Assembly (NCBI RefSeq): GCF_042648805.1
Contig: NZ_JBHRXZ010000016.1
Span: forward strand, 1 to 64,000
DNA: 64,000 bases
Source of the DNA: Azomonas tarimensis
GTDB lineage: Bacteria > Pseudomonadota > Gammaproteobacteria > Pseudomonadales > Pseudomonadaceae
Direction: 5' to 3'
In this document: positions 1 through 8,136 of the stretch, one piece after another
How positions within the stretch are numbered: position 1 is the first letter of the stretch
How the letters are laid out: every line of letters begins with the position of its first letter
The notes under the pieces: generated by a model
Told to the model about the DNA's origin: nothing
The model's input: the letters and a program-made list of their open reading frames with translations, nothing else
The model's database searches: none
Translations under genes and position numbers: made by a program

Positions 1-2
1 TC

Positions 3-596
3 TCCATGCTGGAAAGCCTGGTGGAGTGGATGGGCTACCCGCTCTACTACGCCTACGACGGCGCCCCGCCGCCGCCGCGTGCCGGTGCCGCCCACGCCAC
101 CATCTACCCCTACGGCCCGTTCCAGGTGGGCGACGGCGGCACCATCATGCTCGGTCTGCAGAACGAGCGCGAGTGGGTGCTGTTCTGCGAGAAAGTGCTG
201 AAGCAACCCGAGCTCGCCCGTGACGAGCGCTTCGTCAGCAACGCGCTGCGCTCGGAGCATCGGACCGAACTGCGTGGGTTGATTCTCGACTGCTTCGCGC
301 ACCTGAGCTCGGAAGAGGTGATCGCAAGGCTGGATGGCGCGCCGATCGCCAATGCCCGGGTCAACGACATGCAGGCTGTCTGGAGCCACCCACAACTCAC
401 CGCGCGGCAAAGCTGGGGGGAGGTCGACAGTCCCGCCGGCAGGCTGCCGACCTTGCTGCCGCCAGGCCGAAACAACGCCTTTCAGCCGCGCCTGGATCCC
501 GTACCGGCGCTGGGCGAGCACAGCGAGGCGCTGCTACGCGAGGTCGGCTACACCGACGCGGATATCCAGCGTCTGCGTGCCGCAAACGCGATCTGA
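3..596 (+). CDS. CaiB/BaiF family (class III) CoA transferase, 5'-truncated by the window edge
   Basis: About 197 C-terminal residues are present; the reading frame is open to the window edge, so the start lies outside. The segment has the features of the family's C-terminal lobe: a YPYGPFQ stretch, then GDGG and the LGLQNEREW region, and an ARDERF motif followed by NALR. Family members are about 390-410 aa and move CoA between carboxylic acids. It lies 13 bp before a CitE-like lyase, a pairing common in C5/C4 dicarboxylate pathways that activate an acid and then cleave its acyl-CoA. The acid is not identifiable from this part. Confidence 0.85.
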   Translation, partial: SMLESLVEWMGYPLYYAYDGAPPPPRAGAAHATIYPYGPFQVGDGGTIMLGLQNEREWVLFCEKVLKQPELARDERFVSNALRSEHRTELRGLILDCFAHLSSEEVIARLDGAPIANARVNDMQAVWSHPQLTARQSWGEVDSPAGRLPTLLPPGRNNAFQPRLDPVPALGEHSEALLREVGYTDADIQRLRAANAI

Positions 597-609
597 CAGG
601 AGCTTTGAC

Positions 610-1437
610 ATGAATTCATCAATCATTCGAACAGCTCTCTTCGTTCCGGCATCGCGGCCGGAACGCATTCCCAAGGCCTTGGCTGCCGGAGCCGACGCGG
701 TCATCGTCGACCTTGAGGATGCCGTGGAGGAAGCATTGAAGGAGCAGGCACGGGCTCATCTCGACGCGTTTCTCAACGCCTCGCCAGAAGCCCTTGTTCT
801 GGTGCGAATCAACAGTGCCGGTCATCACGGCCATGATGCCGATCTGGCACTGTGTCGGCGCCATGCGGGCATAGCTGCAGTCTTGTTGCCTAAGGTTGAA
901 AGCCCGGAGCAGGTGGCGAAGGTCGCCGCCACCGGGAAGCCGGTCTGGCCAATCATCGAGAGCGTCCAGGGGCTGCTGGCGTTGCAAGCCATCGCAGCGG
1001 CCCAAGGTGTCGAGCGGCTTTCGTTCGGCGCGCTCGACCTCGGCCTCGATCTCGGCCTCAGCAGCGGTACCGCGGCAGCCGAGCGGCTGCTCGATCAGGC
1101 CCGCTACGCAATCCTGGTAGCCACCCGTAGCGCTCAACTGGCGCCACCCTTGGACAGCGTTTTCCCCGTTATTGGAGACCATGAAGGGCTGCGCCAGGTA
1201 ACTCGCAACGCCCGCGACATGGGCTTCGGCGGCCTGCTCTGCATCCACCCAGGCCAGGTCGGCGCGGTGCACGACACGCTGATGCCGAACCCCGAGGAAC
1301 TGAACTGGGCACACCGGGTGCTCACTACAGGCGCCACTGGAAAAGGAGTCTTCGTGGTGGACGGCGCAATGGTGGATGCACCAGTGATCGGTCGTGCGCG
1401 TCGCCTGATCGAGAGGGCTGGAAGCGCAGCAACCTGA
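610..1437 (+). CDS. HpcH/HpaI aldolase/citrate lyase family protein (CitE-like acyl-CoA lyase)
   Basis: The protein has 275 aa. The ATG at 610 follows an AGGAG-type ribosome site, and the N-terminus RTALFVPASRPE is typical of CitE-like proteins. VIVDLEDAV carries the acidic Mg-binding residues, VRIN the conserved Arg, LLPKVES the second acidic ligand, and CIHPGQV is the family C-terminal motif. CitE-like enzymes cleave or form malyl-, citramalyl- or similar CoA esters. With the upstream CoA transferase and downstream TRAP transporter it probably splits the CoA ester of an imported dicarboxylate. Citramalyl-CoA lyase is one candidate, unproven. Confidence 0.85.
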   Translation: MNSSIIRTALFVPASRPERIPKALAAGADAVIVDLEDAVEEALKEQARAHLDAFLNASPEALVLVRINSAGHHGHDADLALCRRHAGIAAVLLPKVESPEQVAKVAATGKPVWPIIESVQGLLALQAIAAAQGVERLSFGALDLGLDLGLSSGTAAAERLLDQARYAILVATRSAQLAPPLDSVFPVIGDHEGLRQVTRNARDMGFGGLLCIHPGQVGAVHDTLMPNPEELNWAHRVLTTGATGKGVFVVDGAMVDAPVIGRARRLIERAGSAAT

Positions 1438-1511
1438 AAACGGAGCGGCGCCGAGGCGCCGCCCTGCCTGATTCGTTTCTGAACACCGATAAAAACAATG
1501 AGGTGAAACCC

Positions 1512-2501
1512 ATGTTCAAGAAAACCGCCAAGGCCCTTGCCTACGCCCTTTCCATCTCCGTTGCCAGCTTTGTCCAAGCAGCCGATCCGATCGTCATAAA
1601 GTTTTCTCATGTCGTGGCAGAGAACACGCCGAAGGGCCAGGGGGCGCTGCTGTTCAAGAAGCTTGCCGAGGAGCGCCTGCCGGGCAAGGTCAGCGTCGAG
1701 GTCTATCCGAACTCGTCGCTGTTCGGCGATGGCAAGGAAATGGAAGCGCTTCTGCTAGGCGACGTCCATCTGCTGGCGCCTTCATTGGCCAAATTCGAAC
1801 ACTACGCCAAACCCATCCAGATCTTCGACTTGCCATTTCTATTCGACAGTCTCGAGGCGGTCGATCGTTTTCAGCAAGGTCCGCACGGCCAGGCACTTCT
1901 CAAATCCATGGAAAGCAAGAACATCCTCGGCCTGGCCTACTGGCACAACGGCATGCGTCAGATGTCGGCCAACAAGCCACTGCGTGAACCAAAGGACGCC
2001 CGCGGCCTGAAGTTCCGCGTGCAGGCCTCCCAAGTGCTGGAAGAGCAATTCAAGGCAGTACGCGCCAACCCGCGCAAGATGAGCTTTGCAGAGGTCTACC
2101 AAGGCTTGCAGACCGGCGTGGTCAATGGCACCGAAAACACCTGGTCGAACTATGAGAGCCAGAAGGTGCACGAGGTACAGAAATACATCACCGAGTCCGA
2201 CCACGGGGTGATCGACTACATGGTGATCGCCAACGCCAAGTTCTGGAGCGGACTGCCGAGCGATATTCGTCAGGAGCTTGACCGGATCATGGTCGAAGTC
2301 GCAGTCGCGGTGAACGAGCAGGCGGCCGCGCTGAACCGGGAAGCCAAGGCGACGATTGCCGCCGCAGGGACCACGGAAATCATCACTCTGACTCCACAAC
2401 AGCGGGCCCAATGGCGTGAAGCCATGCAACCGGTATGGAAGAAATTCGAGAACGATATTGGCGCCGACCTGATCAAGGCTGCCGAAGCCAGCAATCGCTG
2501 A
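1512..2501 (+). CDS. TRAP transporter substrate-binding protein, DctP family
   Basis: The protein has 329 aa. An in-frame GTG lies at 1503, but the ATG at 1512 has AGGTGA six bases upstream and starts a clean signal peptide (FKKTAKALAYALS...ASFVQA/ADP). The mature part begins IVIKFSHVVAENTPKGQG, the usual DctP opening. GLKFRVQ holds the Arg expected to pair with the ligand carboxylate, and TGVVNGTENTWSNY is a family signature. It is the periplasmic receptor for the dctQM permease that follows. A GC-rich hairpin (about 1446-1461) lies between it and the lyase gene. Specificity is probably a dicarboxylate, by context only. Confidence 0.9.
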   Translation: MFKKTAKALAYALSISVASFVQAADPIVIKFSHVVAENTPKGQGALLFKKLAEERLPGKVSVEVYPNSSLFGDGKEMEALLLGDVHLLAPSLAKFEHYAKPIQIFDLPFLFDSLEAVDRFQQGPHGQALLKSMESKNILGLAYWHNGMRQMSANKPLREPKDARGLKFRVQASQVLEEQFKAVRANPRKMSFAEVYQGLQTGVVNGTENTWSNYESQKVHEVQKYITESDHGVIDYMVIANAKFWSGLPSDIRQELDRIMVEVAVAVNEQAAALNREAKATIAAAGTTEIITLTPQQRAQWREAMQPVWKKFENDIGADLIKAAEASNR

Positions 2502-2570
2502 GCCATAAAACCAGCGAGGCCGGCCAACCCGGCCCGCCTGGGTTCTCCTTCTTCACACTCTCACGAGCTG

Positions 2571-3203
2571 ATGCCCATGTCTGTCCTGCGCCTGGTCTGG
2601 GACCGTTTCGAGGAGGGTTTCATCGCCTTCCTGCTGGCCACCATGACCCTAGTGACCTTCGTTTATGTGGTTCTCAACAACCTCTACACGGTTTTCTACA
2701 GCCTCGCCGAGCGCTTTCCGGCTGCAGAGGACTTCTTTTTCGCCATCGGCGACTTCATCATCAGCCTCGCCCAGGCGATGACTTGGAGTAGCGCGCTGAC
2801 CAAGGCGCTATTCGCCTGGCTGATCTTTTCCGGCCTGGCGTACGGCGTGCGCACCGCCGGGCACATCGGCGTCGATGCGCTGGTGAAGCTGGCTCCACGG
2901 CACATCCAGCGCTACATCGGCATTCTCGCCTGCCTGCTCTGCCTCGGCTATGCGGCGCTGCTGACCGTCGCTAGCTACAACTGGATCTACGCGCTGTTCG
3001 TCGCCAACATCGGCGCCGAAGACCTGGGTCACATCGGTATCAAGCAATGGCATATCGGCATGATCGTGCCCTTCGGCTTCCTCATGGTGTTCATCCGCTT
3101 CGCGGAAATCTTCGTGCGCATCCTGCGTAACGAGCAGACCGGTCTGGGTCTGGCCGACGAAGCCGTGCAAGCCGCGAAGCTGGGCCTTGAGGAGCCGAAA
3201 TAA
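2571..3203 (+). CDS. TRAP transporter small permease, DctQ family
   Basis: The protein has 210 aa and four predicted membrane helices (roughly residues 20-45, 75-98, 112-132 and 155-180), matching the DctQ subunit. ATG codons at 2571 and 2577 both fit the frame. Its stop overlaps the start of dctM (TAATG), so the two permease subunits are translationally coupled. DctQ supports the large permease in Na+-driven uptake. Confidence 0.88.
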   Translation: MPMSVLRLVWDRFEEGFIAFLLATMTLVTFVYVVLNNLYTVFYSLAERFPAAEDFFFAIGDFIISLAQAMTWSSALTKALFAWLIFSGLAYGVRTAGHIGVDALVKLAPRHIQRYIGILACLLCLGYAALLTVASYNWIYALFVANIGAEDLGHIGIKQWHIGMIVPFGFLMVFIRFAEIFVRILRNEQTGLGLADEAVQAAKLGLEEPK

Positions 3204-4486
3204 TGACGATCCTTTTCCTCTTCGTCGCACTGTTCGCGCTGATGCTCATCGGCGTGCCGGTGGCCGTGTCCCTCGGCCTCGCCGGCTCGCTGACCATCCT
3301 GCTGTTCAGTCCCGACTCGGTCACCTCGCTGGCGATCAAGCTGTTCGAGACCTCCGAGCACTACACCCTGCTGGCGATTCCGTTCTTCCTGGTGGCCGGC
3401 GCCTTCATGACCACCGGTGGCGTCGCCAAGCGCCTGATCGATTTCGCCAACGCGTCGGTCGGCCACATTCGCGGCGGCCTGGCCATCGGTGCGGTGATGG
3501 CGTGCATGCTGTTCGCCGCGCTGTCCGGGTCGTCGCCAGCCACCGTGGCGGCGGTCGGCTCCATCGCCATCGCCGGCATGGTCCGCTCCGGCTATCCGCA
3601 GGCCTTCGGCGCCGGCATCGTGTGTAACGCAGGTACTCTGGGCATCCTGATTCCGCCGTCGATCGTCATGGTGGTCTATGCCGCGGCCACCGAGCAGTCA
3701 GTGGGCAAGCTATTCATGGCCGGCGTGGTGCCGGGCATCCTGCTCGGCCTCGGGCTGATGGTGGCGATCTACATCGTCGCGGTTAAGAAAAACCTGCCGG
3801 CGATGCCGCGGGCGACCCTGCGCGAGTGGCTGTCGGCCGCGCGCCAGGCCGTCTGGGGCCTGCTGCTCATGGTGATAATCCTCGGCGGCATCTACTCTGG
3901 CATGTTCACGCCGACCGAGGCGGCGGCCGTTGCCGCGGTGTATTCGGCCTTCATCGCGCTGTTCGTCTACAAGGACATCACGCCGCGCGACTGCCCGAAG
4001 GTGCTGTTGGAGTCCGGCAAGCTGACCATCATGCTGATGTTCATCATCGCCAACGCCATGCTCTTCGCGCACGTGCTGACCACCGAACAGATCCCCCAGC
4101 AGATCACCGCCATGGTGCTCGAAGCCGGGCTGCAGCCATGGATGTTCCTGCTGGTGGTGAACATCGTGCTGCTGATCGCCGGTGCCTTCATGGAGCCTTC
4201 GGCGATCATCCTGATCCTCGCGCCGATCCTCTTCCCGATTGCCGTGCAGTTGGGCATCGATCCGATCCATCTGGGCATCATCATGGTGGTGAACATGGAA
4301 ATCGGCCTGATCACCCCGCCGGTGGGCCTCAACCTGTTCGTCGCCTCGGCCGTGACCGGCATGCCGGTCACCCAGGTGATCCGCGCGGTCATGCCATGGC
4401 TGGCGTTGATGCTTGCGTTCCTGATGCTCATCACCTACGTGCCATGGATTTCGTTGGCACTGCCCAACTGGCTCGGGATGAACTGA
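3203..4486 (+). CDS. TRAP transporter large permease, DctM family
   Basis: The protein has 427 aa, the normal DctM length, and about 12 hydrophobic segments. Recognisable motifs are ALSGSSPATVAAVGSIA near residue 110, PPSIVMVVYA near residue 150, GMFTPTEAAAVAA near residue 235, and LITPPVGLNLFVAS near residue 375, all typical of the TRAP large permease. It carries the solute delivered by DctP across the inner membrane. The start overlaps the dctQ stop by one base and etfB begins 38 bp downstream, so dctPQM and etfBA may share a transcript. Confidence 0.93.
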   Translation: MTILFLFVALFALMLIGVPVAVSLGLAGSLTILLFSPDSVTSLAIKLFETSEHYTLLAIPFFLVAGAFMTTGGVAKRLIDFANASVGHIRGGLAIGAVMACMLFAALSGSSPATVAAVGSIAIAGMVRSGYPQAFGAGIVCNAGTLGILIPPSIVMVVYAAATEQSVGKLFMAGVVPGILLGLGLMVAIYIVAVKKNLPAMPRATLREWLSAARQAVWGLLLMVIILGGIYSGMFTPTEAAAVAAVYSAFIALFVYKDITPRDCPKVLLESGKLTIMLMFIIANAMLFAHVLTTEQIPQQITAMVLEAGLQPWMFLLVVNIVLLIAGAFMEPSAIILILAPILFPIAVQLGIDPIHLGIIMVVNMEIGLITPPVGLNLFVASAVTGMPVTQVIRAVMPWLALMLAFLMLITYVPWISLALPNWLGMN

Positions 4487-4524
4487 GCCGTCCCAGAACT
4501 TCAGCCCTTCAGAGAAGTGAACTC

Positions 4525-5274
4525 GTGAAAATATTGGTATCCGTCAAACGAGTGGTTGATTACAACGTGAAGGTTCGCGTCAAGCCGGACAATTCCGGCG
4601 TGGACCTAGCCAATGTCAAGATGTCGATGAACCCCTTCTGCGAAATCGCCGTGGAAGAGGCGGTGCGCCTGAAGGAAAAGGGCCTGGCCAGCGAGATCGT
4701 GGTTGTTTCCATCGGCCCGAGCGCCGCCCAGGAGCAGCTACGCACCGCGCTGGCGCTGGGGGCCGACCGCGCGGTGCTGGTCGAGTGCGCCGAGGCGCTG
4801 AACTCCCTGGCCGTGGCCAAGCTGCTCAAGGCGGTGGTCGACAAGGAGCAGCCACAGCTGGTGATTCTCGGCAAGCAGGCCATCGACAGCGACAACAACC
4901 AGACCGGGCAGATGCTTGGCGCGCTGACCGGCTACGCCCAGGGCACCTTCGCCTCCAAAGTTGAAATGGCCGGCGACAAGCTGCGCGTCGACCGCGAAAT
5001 CGACGGCGGCTCGCAGACCGTCGAGCTGGCGTTGCCGGCCATCGTCACCACCGACCTGCGCCTCAACGAGCCGCGCTATGCGTCGCTGCCGAACATCATG
5101 AAGGCCAAGAAGAAGCCGCTGGAAACACTGACCCCGGACGCCCTCGGGGTGTCCACCGCCTCCACCGTGAAGACTCTCAAGGTCGAGGCGCCCGCTACGC
5201 GCAGCGCCGGCATCAAGGTGAAGTCGGTGGCTGAACTGGTCGAGAAACTGAAGAACGAAGCGAAGGTGATCTGA
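4525..5274 (+). CDS. etfB: Electron transfer flavoprotein beta subunit
   Basis: The protein has 249 aa. The open frame runs further upstream inside dctM, but the real start is the GTG at 4525, which gives the canonical N-terminus KILVSVKRVVDYNVKVRVKPD. The family signature LGKQAIDSDNNQTGQM and DLRLNEPRYASLPNIMKAKKKP lie at the expected places. EtfB binds AMP and pairs with EtfA to carry electrons from acyl-CoA dehydrogenases to ETF-ubiquinone oxidoreductase. It overlaps etfA by TGATG. Location next to a CoA transferase and lyase suggests a dedicated dehydrogenase upstream of the window. Confidence 0.95.
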   Translation: MKILVSVKRVVDYNVKVRVKPDNSGVDLANVKMSMNPFCEIAVEEAVRLKEKGLASEIVVVSIGPSAAQEQLRTALALGADRAVLVECAEALNSLAVAKLLKAVVDKEQPQLVILGKQAIDSDNNQTGQMLGALTGYAQGTFASKVEMAGDKLRVDREIDGGSQTVELALPAIVTTDLRLNEPRYASLPNIMKAKKKPLETLTPDALGVSTASTVKTLKVEAPATRSAGIKVKSVAELVEKLKNEAKVI

Positions 5275-6206
5275 TGGCTATCCTGGTAATCGCCGAACAC
5301 AACAATGCGGTCCTCGCAGCCGCGACCCTGAACACCGTGGCGGCTGCCGCGAGAACCGGTGGCGACATCCATGTACTGGTGGCCGGTAGTGACTGCGGCG
5401 CCATCGGCGAAGCTGCCGCGAAAATTCAAGGCGTAAGCAAAGTACTGGTCGCCGACGATGCCGCCTACGCCAACCAACTGCCGGAAAACGTCGCGCCGCT
5501 GATCGCGGGTCTCGCTACCGGCTACAGCCACGTGCTAGCCGCTGCGACCACCAACGGAAAGAACTACCTGCCGCGCGTGGCCGCACTGCTGGATGTCGAC
5601 CAGATCTCCGAGATCGTCGCGGTGGAAAGCCCCGACACCTTCAAGCGGCCGATCTACGCCGGCAACGCCATCGCCACCGTGCAGTCGTCTGCATCGATCA
5701 AGGTCATCACCGTGCGCAGCACCGGCTTCGAGGCGGTGAATGCAGAAGGTGGCTCGGCCAGCGTCGTGCAGGTCCCCGGTACCGGTGACAAGGGCATCTC
5801 CGTCTTTGTCGGTGAAGAACTGGCCAAGTCCGACCGTCCGGAACTCACTGCCGCGAAGATTATCGTCTCCGGCGGTCGCGGTATGCAGAACGGCGAGAAC
5901 TTCAAGCACCTCTACGCGCTGGCCGACAAGCTCGGCGCAGCGGTGGGCGCGTCCCGTGCCGCCGTGGATGCGGGCTTCGTCCCGAACGACATGCAGGTCG
6001 GCCAGACCGGCAAGATCGTTGCGCCACAGCTGTACATCGCTGTCGGCATCAGCGGTGCGATTCAGCATTTGGCGGGTATGAATGATTCCAAGGTGATCGT
6101 CGCGATCAACAAGGACGAGGAAGCGCCGATCTTCCAGGTCGCCGACTATAGCCTCGTGGGCGATCTGTTCGAGATCGTGCCAGAGCTGACCAGGCTACTC
6201 GGCTGA
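5274..6206 (+). CDS. etfA: Electron transfer flavoprotein alpha subunit
   Basis: The protein has 310 aa and a full-length domain order: an N-terminal nucleotide-fold domain starting AILVIAEHNNAVL, then the FAD-binding domain with SGGRGM (near 200), GQTGKIVAPQLYIAVGISG (near 245) and NKDEEAPIFQVADYSLVGD near the end. It binds the FAD of the heterodimer. The start overlaps the etfB stop (TGATG). Housekeeping etfBA in pseudomonads normally sits near ETF-QO; this copy sits after a TRAP operon, so it may be a second, pathway-specific pair or a rearranged housekeeping one. Confidence 0.95.
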   Translation: MAILVIAEHNNAVLAAATLNTVAAAARTGGDIHVLVAGSDCGAIGEAAAKIQGVSKVLVADDAAYANQLPENVAPLIAGLATGYSHVLAAATTNGKNYLPRVAALLDVDQISEIVAVESPDTFKRPIYAGNAIATVQSSASIKVITVRSTGFEAVNAEGGSASVVQVPGTGDKGISVFVGEELAKSDRPELTAAKIIVSGGRGMQNGENFKHLYALADKLGAAVGASRAAVDAGFVPNDMQVGQTGKIVAPQLYIAVGISGAIQHLAGMNDSKVIVAINKDEEAPIFQVADYSLVGDLFEIVPELTRLLG

Positions 6207-6299
6207 CAATCCATGTGATCTAGCCTTGGCGCAGGATGTGGCGAAAGGTGATCGCGTAGCATCAGCTCGCATTCCCGGCACGCAACCAGCCCAGCATTG

Positions 6300-6410
6300 G
6301 GGCTGAAGGGCCTGGGTTTTCGGGTTCGACAGGCGCACTACCAGAACAACTTCAGCCGCGACGTCGATCACCTCCGGGTAAACATCGACTACACCCTCGC
6401 GCTCTGGTAA
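6300..6410 (+). pseudogene. 3' remnant of an OprD-family porin gene
   Basis: About 36 codons ending in TAA at 6408-6410 read GLGFRVRQAHYQNNFSRD then VDHLRVNIDYTLALW. This has the look of an OprD-family C-terminus: a penultimate strand with alternating residues, an Asp-rich turn and a last strand ending in an aromatic residue. No start or upstream barrel sequence remains in frame. A strong hairpin follows directly, as after an intact gene. The old porin would have closed the TRAP/etf operon. Confidence 0.6.
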
Positions 6411-6417
6411 GCGATGT

Positions 6418-6448
6418 CAGGCCGGGCTGTTGAGCTTGGCCCGGCCTG
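6418..6448. terminator. Hairpin terminator between the etfA/porin remnant and ssuB
   Basis: A perfect 10-bp inverted repeat (CAGGCCGGGC / GCCCGGCCTG) with an 11-nt loop sits between two convergent units. There is no strong T run, so it may act in both directions or stabilise the 3' ends. Confidence 0.55.
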
Positions 6449-6456
6449 TGACCCTG

Positions 6457-7269
6457 CTACGAACTCGAGTCAGAGCGCCCAGCGCAACTGCGTGGGCAGG
6501 GAGGAAGGGATTCCGCTTGGGGCGGTAGATCCGGCAGTGCAAGCACTCGCTTGAGTACCTGTGCCTCCAGCGCCGCGAGGGCCGCCCCGCCACGATTGCG
6601 CGGGCGGGGAATATCAACGATGAGGTCGAGGCCGATGCGCCCCTCCTCAATGAGAATGATCCGGTCGGCCATTGCCACCGCCTCGCTGACATCGTGGGTT
6701 ACCAGCAGCACGGTGAAGCCATGCCGCTGCCACAAGCGTTCGATCAATTGCTGCATTTCGATACGGGTAAGTGCGTCCAGCGCGCCGAGCGGTTCATCGA
6801 GCAACAGCAGGCGTGGTTGGTGAATCAACGCTCGAGCCAGCGACACGCGCTGTTTCTGCCCGCCGGACAATGCCGCCGGCCAGTCAGTGGCACGCTCGGC
6901 CAACCCGACCGCCCCCAGAGCATCCGCGGCCTTCGGGCGCCAATCGCCGTTCAAGCCCAGGCCGACGTTATCGATCACCCGCTTCCACGGCAGCAGCCGC
7001 GCGTCCTGAAACATCAGACGAATGTCGTCCTGCGCAGCCCCGAGCGGACCATTACCAGCGTTCAGCGCACCATCGCTCGGCCGTTCGAGGCCGGCCAGCA
7101 GGCGCAGCAATGTGCTCTTGCCGCAGCCACTGCGGCCAACCACGGCTACGAACTGCCCGGCCGGGATTTGCAGATCGATACCTTTCAGGACAACGCGCGG
7201 GCCAAAGGCCTTGCCGATGCCTTCGATAGCCAAAGGGATGCCTGGGCGGATACTGTGCAGCGCGGTCAT
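6457..7269 (-). CDS. ssuB: Aliphatic sulfonate ABC transporter ATP-binding protein
   Basis: The protein has 270 aa from the ATG at 7269 (MTALHSIRPGIPLAIEG); the frame continues upstream into ssuC. Walker A is GRSGCGKST (near residue 43), the Q-loop is LMFQDARLLPWK, the signature is LSGGQKQR and Walker B is LLLLDEPLGALD, followed by THDVSEA. The N-terminus overlaps the ssuC stop by four bases. SsuB powers uptake of alkanesulfonates during sulfate starvation. The tail after residue 235 is Pro/Ser/Cys rich and probably divergent. Nothing resembling ssuF follows. Confidence 0.93.
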   Translation of the reverse strand: MTALHSIRPGIPLAIEGIGKAFGPRVVLKGIDLQIPAGQFVAVVGRSGCGKSTLLRLLAGLERPSDGALNAGNGPLGAAQDDIRLMFQDARLLPWKRVIDNVGLGLNGDWRPKAADALGAVGLAERATDWPAALSGGQKQRVSLARALIHQPRLLLLDEPLGALDALTRIEMQQLIERLWQRHGFTVLLVTHDVSEAVAMADRIILIEEGRIGLDLIVDIPRPRNRGGAALAALEAQVLKRVLALPDLPPQAESLPPCPRSCAGRSDSSS

Positions 7270-8060
7270 TGGGCACCTGCCTTTGCCTGGTAGGCCGGAT
7301 GCCAGCGCAACCAGGCACGTTCCAATCCACGCGCAGCGACGTCGGCTAGTTTGCCGAGCATGGCGTAAAGCAGGATCGCCAGCACCACCACGTCGGTCTG
7401 CAGGAACTCGCGGGCATTCATCGCCAGATAGCCGATGCCGCTGTTGGCGGAGATGGTTTCCGCCACGATCAAGGTGAGCCACATGAAGCCCAGTGCGAAG
7501 CGCACACCGACCAGGATCGACGGCAGAGCGCCGGGCAGGATCACCTGGCGGAACAGCGCGAAGCCCGATAGCCCGTAGCTGCGCGCCATTTCCACCAGTG
7601 CCGGGTCGAGGTTGCGGATACCGTGGTAGGTGTTGAGGTAGATCGGGAACAGCGTGCCGAGCGCGACGAGGAAAATCTTCGCGCTCTCGTCGATGCCGAA
7701 CCAGAGAATCACCAGCGGGATAAGCGCCAGGTGCGGCACGTTGCGGATCATCTGCACCGAACTGTCGAGTAGGCGTTCGCCCCATTTCGACAGGCCGGTG
7801 ATGAAGCCCAGCAGCAGCCCAAGACCGCCGCCGATGGCAAAGCCGATGCCAGCGCGCCAGCCGCTGATGGCCAGGTGCGTCCAGATCTCGCCGGAGGCCA
7901 GCAGCCCCCATCCGGCCGCCATTACCGCGCTCGGAGCCGGAAGTATGCGGCTAGACAGCCAGCCGCTATCCACCGCCAGTTGCCAAGTCCCCAGTAGCGC
8001 CAGCGGTAAGGCCCACGGCGCGGCCCGCTGGGCCAGATTGTAGAAAGTCGTATTGCTCAT
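7266..8060 (-). CDS. ssuC: Aliphatic sulfonate ABC transporter permease
   Basis: The protein has 264 aa with about six membrane helices. The inner-membrane coupling motif lies in ALVEMARSYGLSGFALFRQVILPGALPSILVG, shown here as the EAA-like loop of the BPD_transp_1 family (near residues 155-190). N-terminal SSRILPAPSAV is typical of SsuC/TauC proteins. It forms the channel for SsuA-delivered sulfonates and overlaps ssuB by ATGA. Confidence 0.93.
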   Translation of the reverse strand: MSNTTFYNLAQRAAPWALPLALLGTWQLAVDSGWLSSRILPAPSAVMAAGWGLLASGEIWTHLAISGWRAGIGFAIGGGLGLLLGFITGLSKWGERLLDSSVQMIRNVPHLALIPLVILWFGIDESAKIFLVALGTLFPIYLNTYHGIRNLDPALVEMARSYGLSGFALFRQVILPGALPSILVGVRFALGFMWLTLIVAETISANSGIGYLAMNAREFLQTDVVVLAILLYAMLGKLADVAARGLERAWLRWHPAYQAKAGAQ

Positions 8061-8136
8061 CGCCTACCTCGAAATCCTTGTTCGCCCATAGCCATGGCCC
8101 CTTCCGTTCACGGAGGAGCGTTCGGGAGCGGGCTCG

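Noticed and set aside
3826..4524. Open frame extending etfB upstream through dctM
   Set aside because: It overlaps the well-supported dctM in another frame, and the GTG at 4525 gives the canonical EtfB N-terminus.
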